From: Bacillus smithii
GTDB taxonomy: Bacteria; Bacillota; Bacilli; Bacillales; DSM-4216
DNA length: 64,000 nt
Direction of reading: 5' to 3'
NCBI RefSeq assembly: GCF_001050115.1
Contig: NZ_CP012024.1
Span: 1,840,001-1,904,000, forward strand
The notes under the pieces are model-generated. The model made no database searches, had not been told where the DNA came from, and was given only the letters and a program-made list of their open reading frames with translations. Positions 40,963-50,361 of the stretch are shown in pieces. The position numbers and the translations under genes are program-made. Each line of letters starts with the position of its first letter. Within the stretch, counting starts at the first letter, position 1.

Positions 40963-41369
40963 TATCTCATATCACGCTCGTATAGACAAAATGTATCTAT
41001 ACATGCCATCTACTGGGTAAAATATGGCTTTAGATCCAATCCAGTGGATTGGATGATCGTCCATTTGGCCAATAAATGGAACCATTCAGCAAAAATAAGG
41101 TATAGGACAATAAAGTCCTATACCTTCAAATCCATCACTATTGAATTCGCGAACTGTTTATAAAAACAACCTTTTATTTCGATACTAAAGTAGAATCATC
41201 TTAATGAAAAACGAAAGTGATTATATACATGCTTGGCCATACTAAAGAGACCATTTTTCGTATTCATTAAGCGATGAAAGAAAAGGATCAAGAATTTTCC
41301 ATTCACGAGTTATGTTGAGGAATTTTTCCAAAACGTGAAAAGCTCCTAATAGAAGAGCAAAAGCTTTAT
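40963..41369. other. Intergenic region with hairpins
   Basis: Convergent gap of 407 bp. A palindrome of ATCCAATCCA type lies near 41034-41054 and a terminator at 41097-41126. No gene is supported. Confidence 0.5.
41097..41126 (-). terminator. Terminator of the allantoin operon
   Basis: Perfect 12-bp arms (41097-41108 and 41115-41126) with a six-base loop. The minus-strand side is followed by ATTTTTG. It lies about 240 nt after the allB stop. Confidence 0.65.
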
Positions 41370-42734
41370 TTATACCATTTGTCCAGAGATATTGTTATCC
41401 ATTATATCGCCTCTCCGAAAAACAACTCTTCCTCTCAGAATGGTATATGTTACCTTACCTCTGAATTTTTTCCCAATATATGGACTCTGCGGGTGCCGAT
41501 ACAAAAGATCGGATTTTTTTAGGACAAAAGAAGATCGCAAATCGACCAATGTCAGGTCAGCATCACTTCCAACGGCAATTGTCCCTTTCCGAGGATACAG
41601 ACCAAACCGTTTTGCAGGATTGGTCGCCGTAACTCGTACAATGACTTCCAAGGGGATTCCTCGCCGCCAATACCCCTCCTCAAGCAAAACATTTAAGGTT
41701 GTCTGCGCCCCCGATATACCTCCCCATAAACGAAAAAAATCACTGTTAGGCGAAGCGATTTTCATCTTAAGGGGAGAAGGAGAATGATCTGAACCAATCA
41801 TATCAATCTTACCAGACTTCAAAGCCTCCCACAGCGATTCCACATCCTCCCGTTCTCTTAGAGGTGGGGCACATTTCGCGATGCCGCCGAGTCGTTCGAG
41901 ATCTTCAATGGTAAGAGTCAGATAATGGGGGCAAGTTTCAACCGTGATATCAATCCCTTTTTCTTTCGCTTCACTAACATACTTGATCACTTTCCCGCTG
42001 CTTACGTGTACGATATGCAATTTGCATCCCGTCAATTGTGCATAAGCTGCTGCCCGGTTTACTGCTTCGATTTCCGATATAACGGGACGGGAAGACACAT
42101 AATCTCGCGCGGTCAAGTTCCCTTGTGATTGATGCCAATTGGCAAGTTGCTTCGTCGTGACGTCGTTTTCGGCATGAAGAGCCAGTATGGAACCCAGCTC
42201 AGCTATTTTTTTCATTCCTTTCAATAAAGTACTATCATCTACGGGTAGAAACTCATCAATGCCACTATCTGACATAAAACCTTTGAATCCGATAACACCC
42301 AAATCTTTGAGAGGTTCCAAGGAATCAAGATTTCCCGGAACCAGTCCTCCCCAAAGACCAAAATCAAGAATCGATTTTTGCATGGCGGCTTCTTTTTTCA
42401 CTTCAAATCCGTATGTCGATGTAGTCGGTGGACTGCTGTTAAGAGGCATATCAAAAAAAGTCGTTACTCCCCCTGCAGCCAAACTCCGAGATCCAGTGTA
42501 GAAACCTTCCCATTCCGTCCGGCCAGGTTCATTAAGGTGGACATGAGTATCAATCAAACCAGGCAAAATATGCAGACCGAAAGCATTAATCTCGAGCTTC
42601 GCTTTTCTCTCTGACGGTATCGATCCTATTTGAACGATTTTTTGCTCGTACACGGCGATGTCCCCTTGAAATATTCCATCTTCGGTAACCATCTGCCCGT
42701 TGCGTATAATAAGATCGTAACCATTTTCTTTCAC
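41370..42734 (-). CDS. allB: Allantoinase
   Basis: 454-residue amidohydrolase that opens allantoin to allantoate (PucH/AllB). Metal ligands are visible: HVH in DTHVHLNEPGRTEWEGF, the carbamylated Lys in IGFKGFMSDSG, His in LALHAEND and in HIVHVSSG, and Asp in IGSDHSPSP. The NEPGRTEWEGF segment marks allantoinases within the hydantoinase/dihydropyrimidinase superfamily. It starts 26 nt after the permease gene and ends the operon. Dihydropyrimidinase is the alternative, but the context favours allantoin. Confidence 0.92.
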   Translation of the reverse strand: MKENGYDLIIRNGQMVTEDGIFQGDIAVYEQKIVQIGSIPSERKAKLEINAFGLHILPGLIDTHVHLNEPGRTEWEGFYTGSRSLAAGGVTTFFDMPLNSSPPTTSTYGFEVKKEAAMQKSILDFGLWGGLVPGNLDSLEPLKDLGVIGFKGFMSDSGIDEFLPVDDSTLLKGMKKIAELGSILALHAENDVTTKQLANWHQSQGNLTARDYVSSRPVISEIEAVNRAAAYAQLTGCKLHIVHVSSGKVIKYVSEAKEKGIDITVETCPHYLTLTIEDLERLGGIAKCAPPLREREDVESLWEALKSGKIDMIGSDHSPSPLKMKIASPNSDFFRLWGGISGAQTTLNVLLEEGYWRRGIPLEVIVRVTATNPAKRFGLYPRKGTIAVGSDADLTLVDLRSSFVLKKSDLLYRHPQSPYIGKKFRGKVTYTILRGRVVFRRGDIMDNNISGQMV

Positions 42735-42760
42735 GCCTATCCCCCCCTTTTTTTACACGA

Positions 42761-44239
42761 TTAAGACAAAGATTGAGCTTTGTTCTCTGATATTGGTTGA
42801 TTGTGCTGCATGAAAACACCGTAAGCAACGGCAGATAGCACAGCACCAATAAACCATGAAAAGGGAGCAAAAAAAGAAAGCATTGGAACTAGCGCGGCAA
42901 TTGCAGCGAAAGTAGAACCGATCATAAAAGCGGATAACGCCCGCAAGTTAAAGCCATTATTGTACCAATAAGGGGAAGCGGCACCCTCCTTGTAGAGAGA
43001 ATGAACATCCACTTTTTGCTTCTTTATTAAGTAATAATCCATAAGCATAACTCCGAAAATGGAACCGAGGAAAGCTCCAAGCCCTCCCAAAAAATAGTTG
43101 ACAGCCACAGGGCTCCCATAAACTTTCCAGGGCATCACTAGAACGGACAAAATGGCGGTCATAATCGTTCCCTTCTTGAAATTTATATGTTTTGGTGCTA
43201 CATTGGCAAAATCATAGGCAGGAGATACAAGGTTCGCGATAATATTGATGGCTAGCGTAGCAACTATAAAAACAATAGCCGCAATAAAATTGACCACACT
43301 ATTGCCAATCTTTTGTACGATCAAAACAGGATCGACTATCGCTTTACCAAAAACGGTTATGGTACCAGCCGTGATCACTACAGCGGCCAAAGAAAATGCT
43401 GTCAAGTTGACAGGTATACCGTAGAAATTTCCGCGTTTTGTTACTTTCGTTGACATTGAAAAACGTGTAAAATCACAGGCATTTAACATCAGTGTTGAGA
43501 AATACGCTACTACTAGTGCGATGGCTGCAAAAAATGAATGAATTTGTTTGCCTCTAGACACTTCAACAAAATGGTCCATTATGTTGATATTTCCATTCGC
43601 TTTCTTAACGATCCAAATGAGCAAGAACAGCATCATCACATATACGGCAGTACCCGCAAAATTATCAAATTTGCGAATCTTCTCCATTCCATATACCGCA
43701 ATGAGCAGCTGCAAAACCCAGAGAATCAGGAAGCCGATCCATCCCAATAAAGAAAGTCCTAGAAAAGATGTATCATTTAAGGTAACCAGACTGGGCATAA
43801 GTAGCAACATTACACCTACCACGGCATTCGAGGCAAGGTATGTTTGTATACCATACCAAAAAACAGCAATCGTTCCCCGTATAAGTGCAGGTATATTAGC
43901 TCCGAACACACCGAATGAAATACGCGCCATCACCGGGAACGGCAAACCCATTTTCGTTCCAGGGACAGAAAGGAGATTGACAAAATAATTTACAAGCAAA
44001 GCTCCCAGAATAATCGCTATGAAAACTTGCCAACCCGACAAACCAAGAAAGAACAATCCAGCTGCAAATGTATAGCCGCCAATGCTATGTACATCAGACA
44101 TCCACATGGATAACAAGCTGAAAAAACCCCATTTTCGCTCCTTTGGAGGAGTCAAATCCTCGTTATGGAGTCGCTCACTGTAGTCAGCAATAGTTTCGTT
44201 AAATAATTCCTCCTGCCCATTGTCCATTTTATGGTACAT
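42761..44239 (-). CDS. pucI: Allantoin permease, NCS1 family
   Basis: 492-residue nucleobase:cation symporter-1 with 12 membrane segments. Markers are MWMSDVHSIGGYTFAAGLF in segment 1 and FPVMARISFGVFGANIPALI. ACDFTRFS is also present. The N- and C-termini are polar. Coupling to allantoinase directly downstream points to allantoin uptake, as for B. subtilis PucI. The ATG at 44239 follows GGGGAGGGG by 9 nt. The 277 bp upstream, to the M20 gene, contain no gene. Confidence 0.9.
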   Translation of the reverse strand: MYHKMDNGQEELFNETIADYSERLHNEDLTPPKERKWGFFSLLSMWMSDVHSIGGYTFAAGLFFLGLSGWQVFIAIILGALLVNYFVNLLSVPGTKMGLPFPVMARISFGVFGANIPALIRGTIAVFWYGIQTYLASNAVVGVMLLLMPSLVTLNDTSFLGLSLLGWIGFLILWVLQLLIAVYGMEKIRKFDNFAGTAVYVMMLFLLIWIVKKANGNINIMDHFVEVSRGKQIHSFFAAIALVVAYFSTLMLNACDFTRFSMSTKVTKRGNFYGIPVNLTAFSLAAVVITAGTITVFGKAIVDPVLIVQKIGNSVVNFIAAIVFIVATLAINIIANLVSPAYDFANVAPKHINFKKGTIMTAILSVLVMPWKVYGSPVAVNYFLGGLGAFLGSIFGVMLMDYYLIKKQKVDVHSLYKEGAASPYWYNNGFNLRALSAFMIGSTFAAIAALVPMLSFFAPFSWFIGAVLSAVAYGVFMQHNQPISENKAQSLS

Positions 44240-44516
44240 TGATAACTCCCCTCCCCCTTTGACGGTTCTGAACTATGATTCACCAGATTTGGCCACATCA
44301 TGTTGCTCATCATTCCTGTATAACTGAACTCTCCTTTTTGTTTCAAACACCAAATCGGTAAGAAAGATCGTTGAAAAACGGATGATAAAAACAAGGTTGG
44401 ACTCCTTTCTTTCAAGAAGATTTTAAACCCTTCTTGCCAGGCGAGTCTTTCTGCAACGACCACCTACTCATGCTGCTATGAGATCCTCTTTTGTTGTTTA
44501 AAACGCAAAGAAATTG

Positions 44517-45773
44517 TTATTTGTCTGTCCGAAGCAAATCATATAGAGTAAGTGCCACAATTTTTGTTGCTTTGATCAAATCTTCAATCCGGACATGTTC
44601 ATCTGCCCGATGTCCGTTGGCTTCCAATAATGTTCGAGGACCCGCTCCAAACAGGACAACAGGAATTCCTGCTTCTGCAAAATGTCGGGCATCTGTGTAT
44701 AACGGAATTCCGTGAATCACCGGTTCACTGTCCAAAATTTCTTTACAGTTTGCCATAAGCGTCTGGATGAACGGAGATTCTATCGGTGTTGGCTTAAAGC
44801 TTTTTGCCAGCAGTATGCGCTCAAACTCCGCCCAGGTTCCTTCATAGCGATTAACCACCTGTTCTACCAATTCACGAATCTCCATTTCTACCTGTTCTCC
44901 ATCTTCCTCTGGGATCAACCGGCGATCTATACGAATGGTACATTGATCCGGTACTACGTTCGTATTGATTCCTCCTGAAATCAATCCAACTACTAACGTG
45001 GGCGACTCAATCCCAGGAATACTGGAACGCTTTTGATCCAATGTCCGGCGATAATCGTATAGCGCTTGTAGTACACCGCTCATCGCTTCGATGGCATCAT
45101 GTCCTGAATGCGGTGCAGCCGCATGTGCCGATTTGCCTTTAATTCGGATTTCAAGATGCAGACATCCGCTATGCGAGTTTACAATCGAATGTGTAAATCC
45201 AGCTGATATTGCCATATCCGGCTGAATATACCCCTTTTCGATCATCCACTTTGGCCCCATTTCTCCGCCTATCTCCTCATCGAAATTAAACGCCAAGGTC
45301 GCTTTACCCGACAACTTCACCGCCACTTGTCGAATAGCCATAACCGCGAAAGTATATGAGGCGATATCCGATTTGGACACGGCGGCCCCACGACCATACA
45401 GCTTCCCGTCCACTATTTGTCCGCCATATGGATCATATGTCCAGCCAAGTCCTGGTGCCACCACATCTCCATGAGCATTAAGAACTATTTCAGGCCCTTT
45501 TCCGATCCCGAAGATCGTTTTGGCGACAACGTTTGCCACTCGAACCATCCCTTTTTCCCTGACTTCTTCCGGCTCTACTTCCAACAGCGCAACATCCTCA
45601 AATTGAAAATCATGCAGCCGTTTACGGATGTGTTCTGCGATCGCATAACAATCGCCAGGCGGATTGTCCGACGGTACAGCAACCAGTTCCCGTAGAAAAT
45701 GGATGAGGTTGTGCTTTTCAGATTCAATCCATTGCAAAATTTCCAACTTCTCTCGACCATTGATCGTTGCCAC
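44517..45773 (-). CDS. M20-family metallohydrolase (ArgE/DapE type)
   Basis: 418 residues with a two-zinc catalytic domain and a dimerisation domain. Visible ligands are His-Asp in LNAHGDVVAPG, Asp in LYGRGAAVSKSD and Glu-Glu in FNFDEEIGGE. The inserted domain contains KGKSAHAAAPHSGHDAIE, and the last His is in ANGHRADEHV. It lies between allantoate amidohydrolase and allantoin permease. It could therefore act on a late ureide or an N-carbamoyl intermediate, but the family covers many deacylases and the substrate cannot be read. The ATG overlaps no neighbour. Confidence 0.8.
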   Translation of the reverse strand: MATINGREKLEILQWIESEKHNLIHFLRELVAVPSDNPPGDCYAIAEHIRKRLHDFQFEDVALLEVEPEEVREKGMVRVANVVAKTIFGIGKGPEIVLNAHGDVVAPGLGWTYDPYGGQIVDGKLYGRGAAVSKSDIASYTFAVMAIRQVAVKLSGKATLAFNFDEEIGGEMGPKWMIEKGYIQPDMAISAGFTHSIVNSHSGCLHLEIRIKGKSAHAAAPHSGHDAIEAMSGVLQALYDYRRTLDQKRSSIPGIESPTLVVGLISGGINTNVVPDQCTIRIDRRLIPEEDGEQVEMEIRELVEQVVNRYEGTWAEFERILLAKSFKPTPIESPFIQTLMANCKEILDSEPVIHGIPLYTDARHFAEAGIPVVLFGAGPRTLLEANGHRADEHVRIEDLIKATKIVALTLYDLLRTDK

Positions 45774-45802
45774 GGATGATTCTCCTTTCTAATCTTAAAT
45801 TT

Positions 45803-47041
45803 TTATGATGTCAACTTCAGAGAAACGTCCAGCAGTACGGAAGTTCCGATTTTAATGTCTTCGGGTGATACAAATTCGTCAGGATGATGACTCAGACCGT
45901 TTTTGCATCTGACAAAAATCATGCCGATGTCCGTTATAGAAGCCATTGCCATCGCATCATGTCCCGCTCCACTGACAAGTTGAACAGACTTCATTTTATA
46001 TTCCTTGAGAACGGAAGAAATCACATCGATAAAACGACTTGAACATATCACGGCAGGAGATTCCATGACTTTTGTAAACTCGCAAATTAATCCCCGGCGT
46101 TTGGCAATGTGCTCGCATTCCTCAAAAATTCGATTCAGTGCGGTCATTCTGGTTCCATCGTCAACTGACCGGACATCCAGTGTTCCTTCCACCAATCCTG
46201 GAATCACATTGCTGGCCCCCGGAAATATAGCTATTTTTCCTACAGTAGCTACCAGACTTTCATATTGGAGTGCGAGCCGTTCAATCGTCTGGATCATTTC
46301 GGCTGTTCCAACAAGCGCGTCTTTTCTAAGCGACAACGGGACAGTTCCTGCATGTCCTGTCAATCCTTCTACCCGGAATTTATATCGAGACTGTCCTGCA
46401 ATTCCGGATACGACCCCACAAGGTTGGTTCATTTGCTCAAGAATTGGACCTTGTTCAATATGCAATTCAAGATAACCGAGGATTGTTTTCGGATTACGGG
46501 CAACCGTATTGTATTGCAAGGGATCTAGGCCAAACTCTTTCATAGCTTCTGCCAAGGTGGTCCCATTTCCATCTTTTGCAAACAGTTCTTCTTCACGCAG
46601 ATTACCCGCCATTGCCCGGCTGCCAAGCAGAGTTGTATGAAATCTAGCACCTTCTTCATCACAAAAGCCGATCACTTCCATCGGATTATTCGGTCTCATT
46701 CCGTTTTCATATAGTGTTTGGACCACTTCAATTCCTGCGATTACACCAAGTACCCCGTCATATTTACCGGCTTCAATGATAGAGTCGAGGTGCGACCCAA
46801 TGAGCAGTGCCGGCGCATCAGGCCATTTGCCTTCATAACGACCGATGATATTGTTAAGACCATCCCTGCGAACGGTCATGCCCGCATCTCGCATCCATTG
46901 CGCTACCAACTCATGAGCCATTTCGTTTTCCTTTGAAAAGGAAAAGCGGGTCACCCCTTTTTTTGTTACACTACATTTCGCCAGTTCTTCAATTCGCCAT
47001 ACAATTCGTTCTGTATTTATTTTTTGATAAAGCGCATGCAT
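45803..47041 (-). CDS. allC: Allantoate amidohydrolase
   Basis: 412 residues, the same length as B. subtilis PucF. M20 family, hydantoinase/carbamoylase branch: LLIGSHLDSIIEAGKYDGVLG holds zinc ligands, and IGFCDEEGARFHTTLLGSRA holds the catalytic Glu. LELHIEQGP and SGAGHDAMAMA follow. It releases ammonia and CO2 from allantoate to give ureidoglycine. The start is the ATG at 47041 after GAGAGGGG; the open frame to 47089 is not supported. It leads the operon allC - M20 - permease - allB and faces pucR. Confidence 0.92.
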   Translation of the reverse strand: MHALYQKINTERIVWRIEELAKCSVTKKGVTRFSFSKENEMAHELVAQWMRDAGMTVRRDGLNNIIGRYEGKWPDAPALLIGSHLDSIIEAGKYDGVLGVIAGIEVVQTLYENGMRPNNPMEVIGFCDEEGARFHTTLLGSRAMAGNLREEELFAKDGNGTTLAEAMKEFGLDPLQYNTVARNPKTILGYLELHIEQGPILEQMNQPCGVVSGIAGQSRYKFRVEGLTGHAGTVPLSLRKDALVGTAEMIQTIERLALQYESLVATVGKIAIFPGASNVIPGLVEGTLDVRSVDDGTRMTALNRIFEECEHIAKRRGLICEFTKVMESPAVICSSRFIDVISSVLKEYKMKSVQLVSGAGHDAMAMASITDIGMIFVRCKNGLSHHPDEFVSPEDIKIGTSVLLDVSLKLTS

Positions 47042-47071
47042 CCCCTCTCGCCTCTTTCTTTTTAAAATGAA

Positions 47072-47088
47072 TGTTAAAAAATATAACA
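47072..47088. promoter_or_regulatory. TnrA/GlnR-type box between allC and pucR
   Basis: TGTTAAAAAATATAACA fits TGTNAN7TNACA at every position. It lies 31 bp before the allC ATG and about 110 bp before pucR, next to a palindromic ATATAACAT-ATT-ATGTTATAT. Which promoter it serves is unclear. Confidence 0.65.
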
Positions 47089-47130
47089 TATTATGTTATA
47101 TAATTTGATTTTATCTTGATATCTCTCCAT

Positions 47131-47143
47131 ATTCATTGGTAAA
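47131..47143 (+). promoter_or_regulatory. PucR box upstream of pucR
   Basis: ATTCATTGGTAAA matches the B. subtilis PucR consensus WWWCNTTGGTTAA at 12 of 13 positions. TATAAA follows at about 47150. It suggests autoregulation of pucR and perhaps control of divergent allC. Confidence 0.6.
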
Positions 47144-47198
47144 ATTGCTATAAATTTCATGAATTTTTGTACAATTCGACTAAAAGGAGTGAGGAGGT

Positions 47199-48815
47199 TT
47201 GAAGATATCCGATATTTTACAAATACCTGTTTTTCATAACGCCAGATTAATTGCGGGGCATAAAGGAAAAGAAAGAGAAGTGTACAGCGTCAATATGATG
47301 GATGCTCCCGATATCATCCATTACTTAAAACCGAATGAATTACTGGTAACGACAGCCTATCATCTTAAAGACAACCCACACGACTTACTTGAGTTAATCA
47401 AAAGTATGTTGGAACAACAATGTGCAGGACTTGCGATTAAAACCAAACGGTTCTTAGAAGAAATTCCGGAAAACGCTCTTGCCTACGCCAATGACATCGG
47501 ATTTCCCATCATAGAACTTCCAATGGACATTTCGTTAGGAGAAGTTGTCAACCAATCATTAAGTTATATCCTTGATAAACGAACAAATGAATTGCTCTTA
47601 GCTATTGAAGCGCATCAAAAATTCACCAACCATATCATGAGCGGTAAAGGCCTAACATCGTTGCTAAGAAGCTTGTCTTCCATGACTAAATATCCAATTC
47701 TATTACTGAATAAATATTTTCGCAACATCGGTTCTTCCCATCCGTTTAACAAGATTTCTTATGAACTTGGGAAACTATACACAAATGGCTTCCGTTTTTT
47801 CTTGCCAAACGCTACTTATTCTTGTTTTTCCACTCTATCGAAGCGAGAAGTGATTTCTGTATTTCCGATCTTCAATCATGAGGAAAACAGCGGTTGCTTA
47901 GCTGTCATTGGCATGGTTCCTTTTTCTAACCCGTCAATGATATTAACCATTGAGCAAGCAGCCAATGTGATTTCCTTTGAATTAATGAAAGAAAATGCAT
48001 TAAAGCAATATACAAAAAAAGTGCTCAATGAATTTTTTATTAATTTTACAGAAGGAGCCTTTCAATCCCAGGAAGAAGTGATCATTAAGGCAAATGAATT
48101 TCAGATTATCAATGACCAATCCTATATATGTGCAGTTGGGAAATTGGATGAGAGCAGAACGAAGTTAAGTTTTACAGAATCTCGCAAAGAAATGGATGCT
48201 ATTTTTGATTTTATAGAAGAAGAGAGTCACCTCTTTTCTAAGTCCGTTCATCATTTTGAAAAAGGGAATAATTGTGTTTTGCTATTTCCTATCACAGAAT
48301 CTTGGACAGAGCTCCATACGATCATCCTCCCTTTTTTGGAAGAGCTGCAGAGAAAAATTAAAAATCGGTATCATCAGGCTGTTTCTTTCGGGCTGAGCAG
48401 CTTATGCCAAAAATTTTTGGATGTCCAAAAGGGATTTAAGGAAGCTTTGGAGGCGTTGCAGACTGGCCGGCTATCTGGAAAACGTCAGTTTATTCAAATC
48501 TATCGAAGAAAAGATATTTCTGAACTTTTACAAATGATCCCCACGCAAGATTTAAAAGATTTTTACGACGAAACATTACAAAAATTATCCGATCAATCTA
48601 CTCATGAAAACCAAATTTTATTGCATACATTATTTGTTTTTTTAGAAAGCCATTGTCGCATTTCGGAAACAGCGAAAAAGCTATATGTTCACCGAAATAC
48701 AGTCATTTATCGTTTGGAAAATTGCAAAGAGCTGATTGGAAAAAGCTTAAAAGACCCTGATACTACTTTCCGCCTTCGATTAGCGTTTCGAATCAAAAAT
48801 TTGCTTCATTTATAA
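47199..48815 (+). CDS. pucR: Purine catabolism regulator PucR
   Basis: 538 residues. The N-terminal PucR-type domain (residues 1-125) reads KISDILQIPVFHNARLIAG and PNELLVTTAYHLKD. A central GGDEF-like CdaR domain follows at about 280-420. The C-terminal helix-turn-helix (residues 480-535) reads CRISETAKKLYVHRNTVIYRLENCKEL. It is the activator of the puc genes, induced by ureides such as allantoin in B. subtilis. The start is a TTG, nine bases after AAAAGGAG. It sits in the centre of its regulon and faces allC. Confidence 0.93.
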   Translation: MKISDILQIPVFHNARLIAGHKGKEREVYSVNMMDAPDIIHYLKPNELLVTTAYHLKDNPHDLLELIKSMLEQQCAGLAIKTKRFLEEIPENALAYANDIGFPIIELPMDISLGEVVNQSLSYILDKRTNELLLAIEAHQKFTNHIMSGKGLTSLLRSLSSMTKYPILLLNKYFRNIGSSHPFNKISYELGKLYTNGFRFFLPNATYSCFSTLSKREVISVFPIFNHEENSGCLAVIGMVPFSNPSMILTIEQAANVISFELMKENALKQYTKKVLNEFFINFTEGAFQSQEEVIIKANEFQIINDQSYICAVGKLDESRTKLSFTESRKEMDAIFDFIEEESHLFSKSVHHFEKGNNCVLLFPITESWTELHTIILPFLEELQRKIKNRYHQAVSFGLSSLCQKFLDVQKGFKEALEALQTGRLSGKRQFIQIYRRKDISELLQMIPTQDLKDFYDETLQKLSDQSTHENQILLHTLFVFLESHCRISETAKKLYVHRNTVIYRLENCKELIGKSLKDPDTTFRLRLAFRIKNLLHL

Positions 48816-48939
48816 GAAAAGTCTTTCTCATTATTGTTAGATTTTATAACATTGACACTCACCTGCTCTGCTTCATTTTATAATGAATCTTTTGTTTTTT
48901 ATACAATTTGTCGACTTATCTAAAAATAAATTGTTCACA

Positions 48940-48952
48940 TTAACCAATGACA
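48940..48952 (-). promoter_or_regulatory. PucR box upstream of the urate permease operon
   Basis: On the minus strand TGTCATTGGTTAA, 12 of 13 matches to WWWCNTTGGTTAA. It lies about 80 bp before the permease start and 23 bp upstream of a TnrA-type box. Confidence 0.7.
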
Positions 48953-48974
48953 TCTATGCCCTCTCGCCTTATTA

Positions 48975-48991
48975 TGTTAAATAAAATAACA
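48975..48991. promoter_or_regulatory. TnrA/GlnR-type box upstream of the urate permease operon
   Basis: TGTTAAATAAAATAACA is a perfect TGTNAN7TNACA. A -10-like TTTATA lies at about 49004-49010. The TnrA and PucR boxes together would couple the operon to both nitrogen shortage and ureide induction. Confidence 0.7.
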
Positions 48992-49032
48992 TTCAATGTT
49001 GTTTTATTTATAAAGAAGGGGGAGGGGTATCA

Positions 49033-50349
49033 TTGAAGAAAAATTATGGAATGGCTAGAATTGTTTCTCTCGGTTTGCAGCATGTATTAGTTATGTATGC
49101 CGGAGCCATTTTAGTTCCTCTAATCGTTGGTGGAGCATTACATCTATCGTCGAACGAGCTGGCATACTTAGTATCGATTGATTTGCTGACCTGTGGAATC
49201 GCAACGTTGCTTCAATCCTGGAAAAACAGGTTTTTCGGGATCGGATTGCCTGTTGTATTAGGTACATCCTTTGTTGCTGTGACGCCGATAATCGGAATCG
49301 GAACACAGTATGGAATGGGGGCTATCTATGGATCCATCATTACAGCAGGAATCTTTATTCTCATTTTTTCACCGTTCTTTGGAAAATTGGCAAAGCTTTT
49401 TCCTCCTGTTGTGACAGGCTCCGTTGTTACGATTATTGGCGTATCCCTTGTACCTGCCGGCATTAAAAACATGGCAGGCGGTGAAGGGAATCCTCATTTT
49501 GGAGATCCAGAAAACTTACTCCTCTCTTTTGGAGTGTTCATTTTCATTTTGCTTATTAATCGATTTTTTCACGGATTCATTCGAACAATATCTGTTCTTC
49601 TTGGGATCATCGCCGGAACCATTGTTGCTGCTTTCATGGGAAAAGTAGATTTCACAAACGTTGCTCAAGCATCATGGTTCCATATGCCTGAACTTTTTTA
49701 TTTTGGTGCGCCTTCTTTCGAGTGGGGACCAATGATCACAATGACGCTTGTTGGTATTGTGATCATTATCGAATCTACAGGCTCCTTCTTTGCTCTAAGC
49801 AAAATTTGTGAACAAAATATGAACGAACAAGACTTAGTCCTCGGATACCGGGCTGAAGGTTTGTCCTTTATTTTAGGCGGTTTATTTAACGCATTTCCTT
49901 ACAGCACTTTTGCTCAAAATGTCGGACTTGTCCAACTGACCAATATTAAAACGAGAAACGTTACAATCGCCGCTGCCAGCCTTCTTGTTTTACTTGGGTT
50001 CATTCCTAAAATCGCCGCCTTTACAACCATTATCCCTACTCCTGTATTAGGAGGAGCCATGATTGTCATGTTTGGAATGGTCGTTTCTTCAGGCATTAAA
50101 ATGCTTAGTTCCGTAGATTTCGGACAACAAAGCAACTTATTAACAGTAGCCTGCTCCGTTGCATTAGGACTTGGTGCAACAGTGGTTCCTGATCTCTTTT
50201 CAAAATTGCCGCAATTCATGCGAATCCTTGTAGGAGACGGTATTGTAACAGGAAGCTTGACCGCCATTATTTTAAACTTGTTTTTTAATCTTTCATCCAA
50301 GAAAAAGCCGACTGTCAGCAGCACTTTAGAAACGACCATAGAATCATAG
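49033..50349 (+). CDS. NCS2 purine permease, probably urate/xanthine
   Basis: 438 residues, 12-14 membrane segments, nucleobase-ascorbate transporter family. The LQHVLVMYAGAILVPLIVGG start, QNVGLVQLTNIKTRNV and the NCS2 signature region GGAMIVMFGMVVSSGIKML are visible. The start is a TTG five bases after GGGAGGGG. It is followed 12 nt downstream by the uricase gene, so uric acid uptake (PucJ/PucK-like) is the best reading. Xanthine is an alternative substrate. Confidence 0.88.
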   Translation: MKKNYGMARIVSLGLQHVLVMYAGAILVPLIVGGALHLSSNELAYLVSIDLLTCGIATLLQSWKNRFFGIGLPVVLGTSFVAVTPIIGIGTQYGMGAIYGSIITAGIFILIFSPFFGKLAKLFPPVVTGSVVTIIGVSLVPAGIKNMAGGEGNPHFGDPENLLLSFGVFIFILLINRFFHGFIRTISVLLGIIAGTIVAAFMGKVDFTNVAQASWFHMPELFYFGAPSFEWGPMITMTLVGIVIIIESTGSFFALSKICEQNMNEQDLVLGYRAEGLSFILGGLFNAFPYSTFAQNVGLVQLTNIKTRNVTIAAASLLVLLGFIPKIAAFTTIIPTPVLGGAMIVMFGMVVSSGIKMLSSVDFGQQSNLLTVACSVALGLGATVVPDLFSKLPQFMRILVGDGIVTGSLTAIILNLFFNLSSKKKPTVSSTLETTIES

Positions 50350-50361
50350 AAAAGAGGGAAA

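Noticed and set aside
44152-44463. 103-codon minus-strand frame before the allantoin permease
   Set aside because: It overlaps the permease start in another frame and has no recognisable domain.
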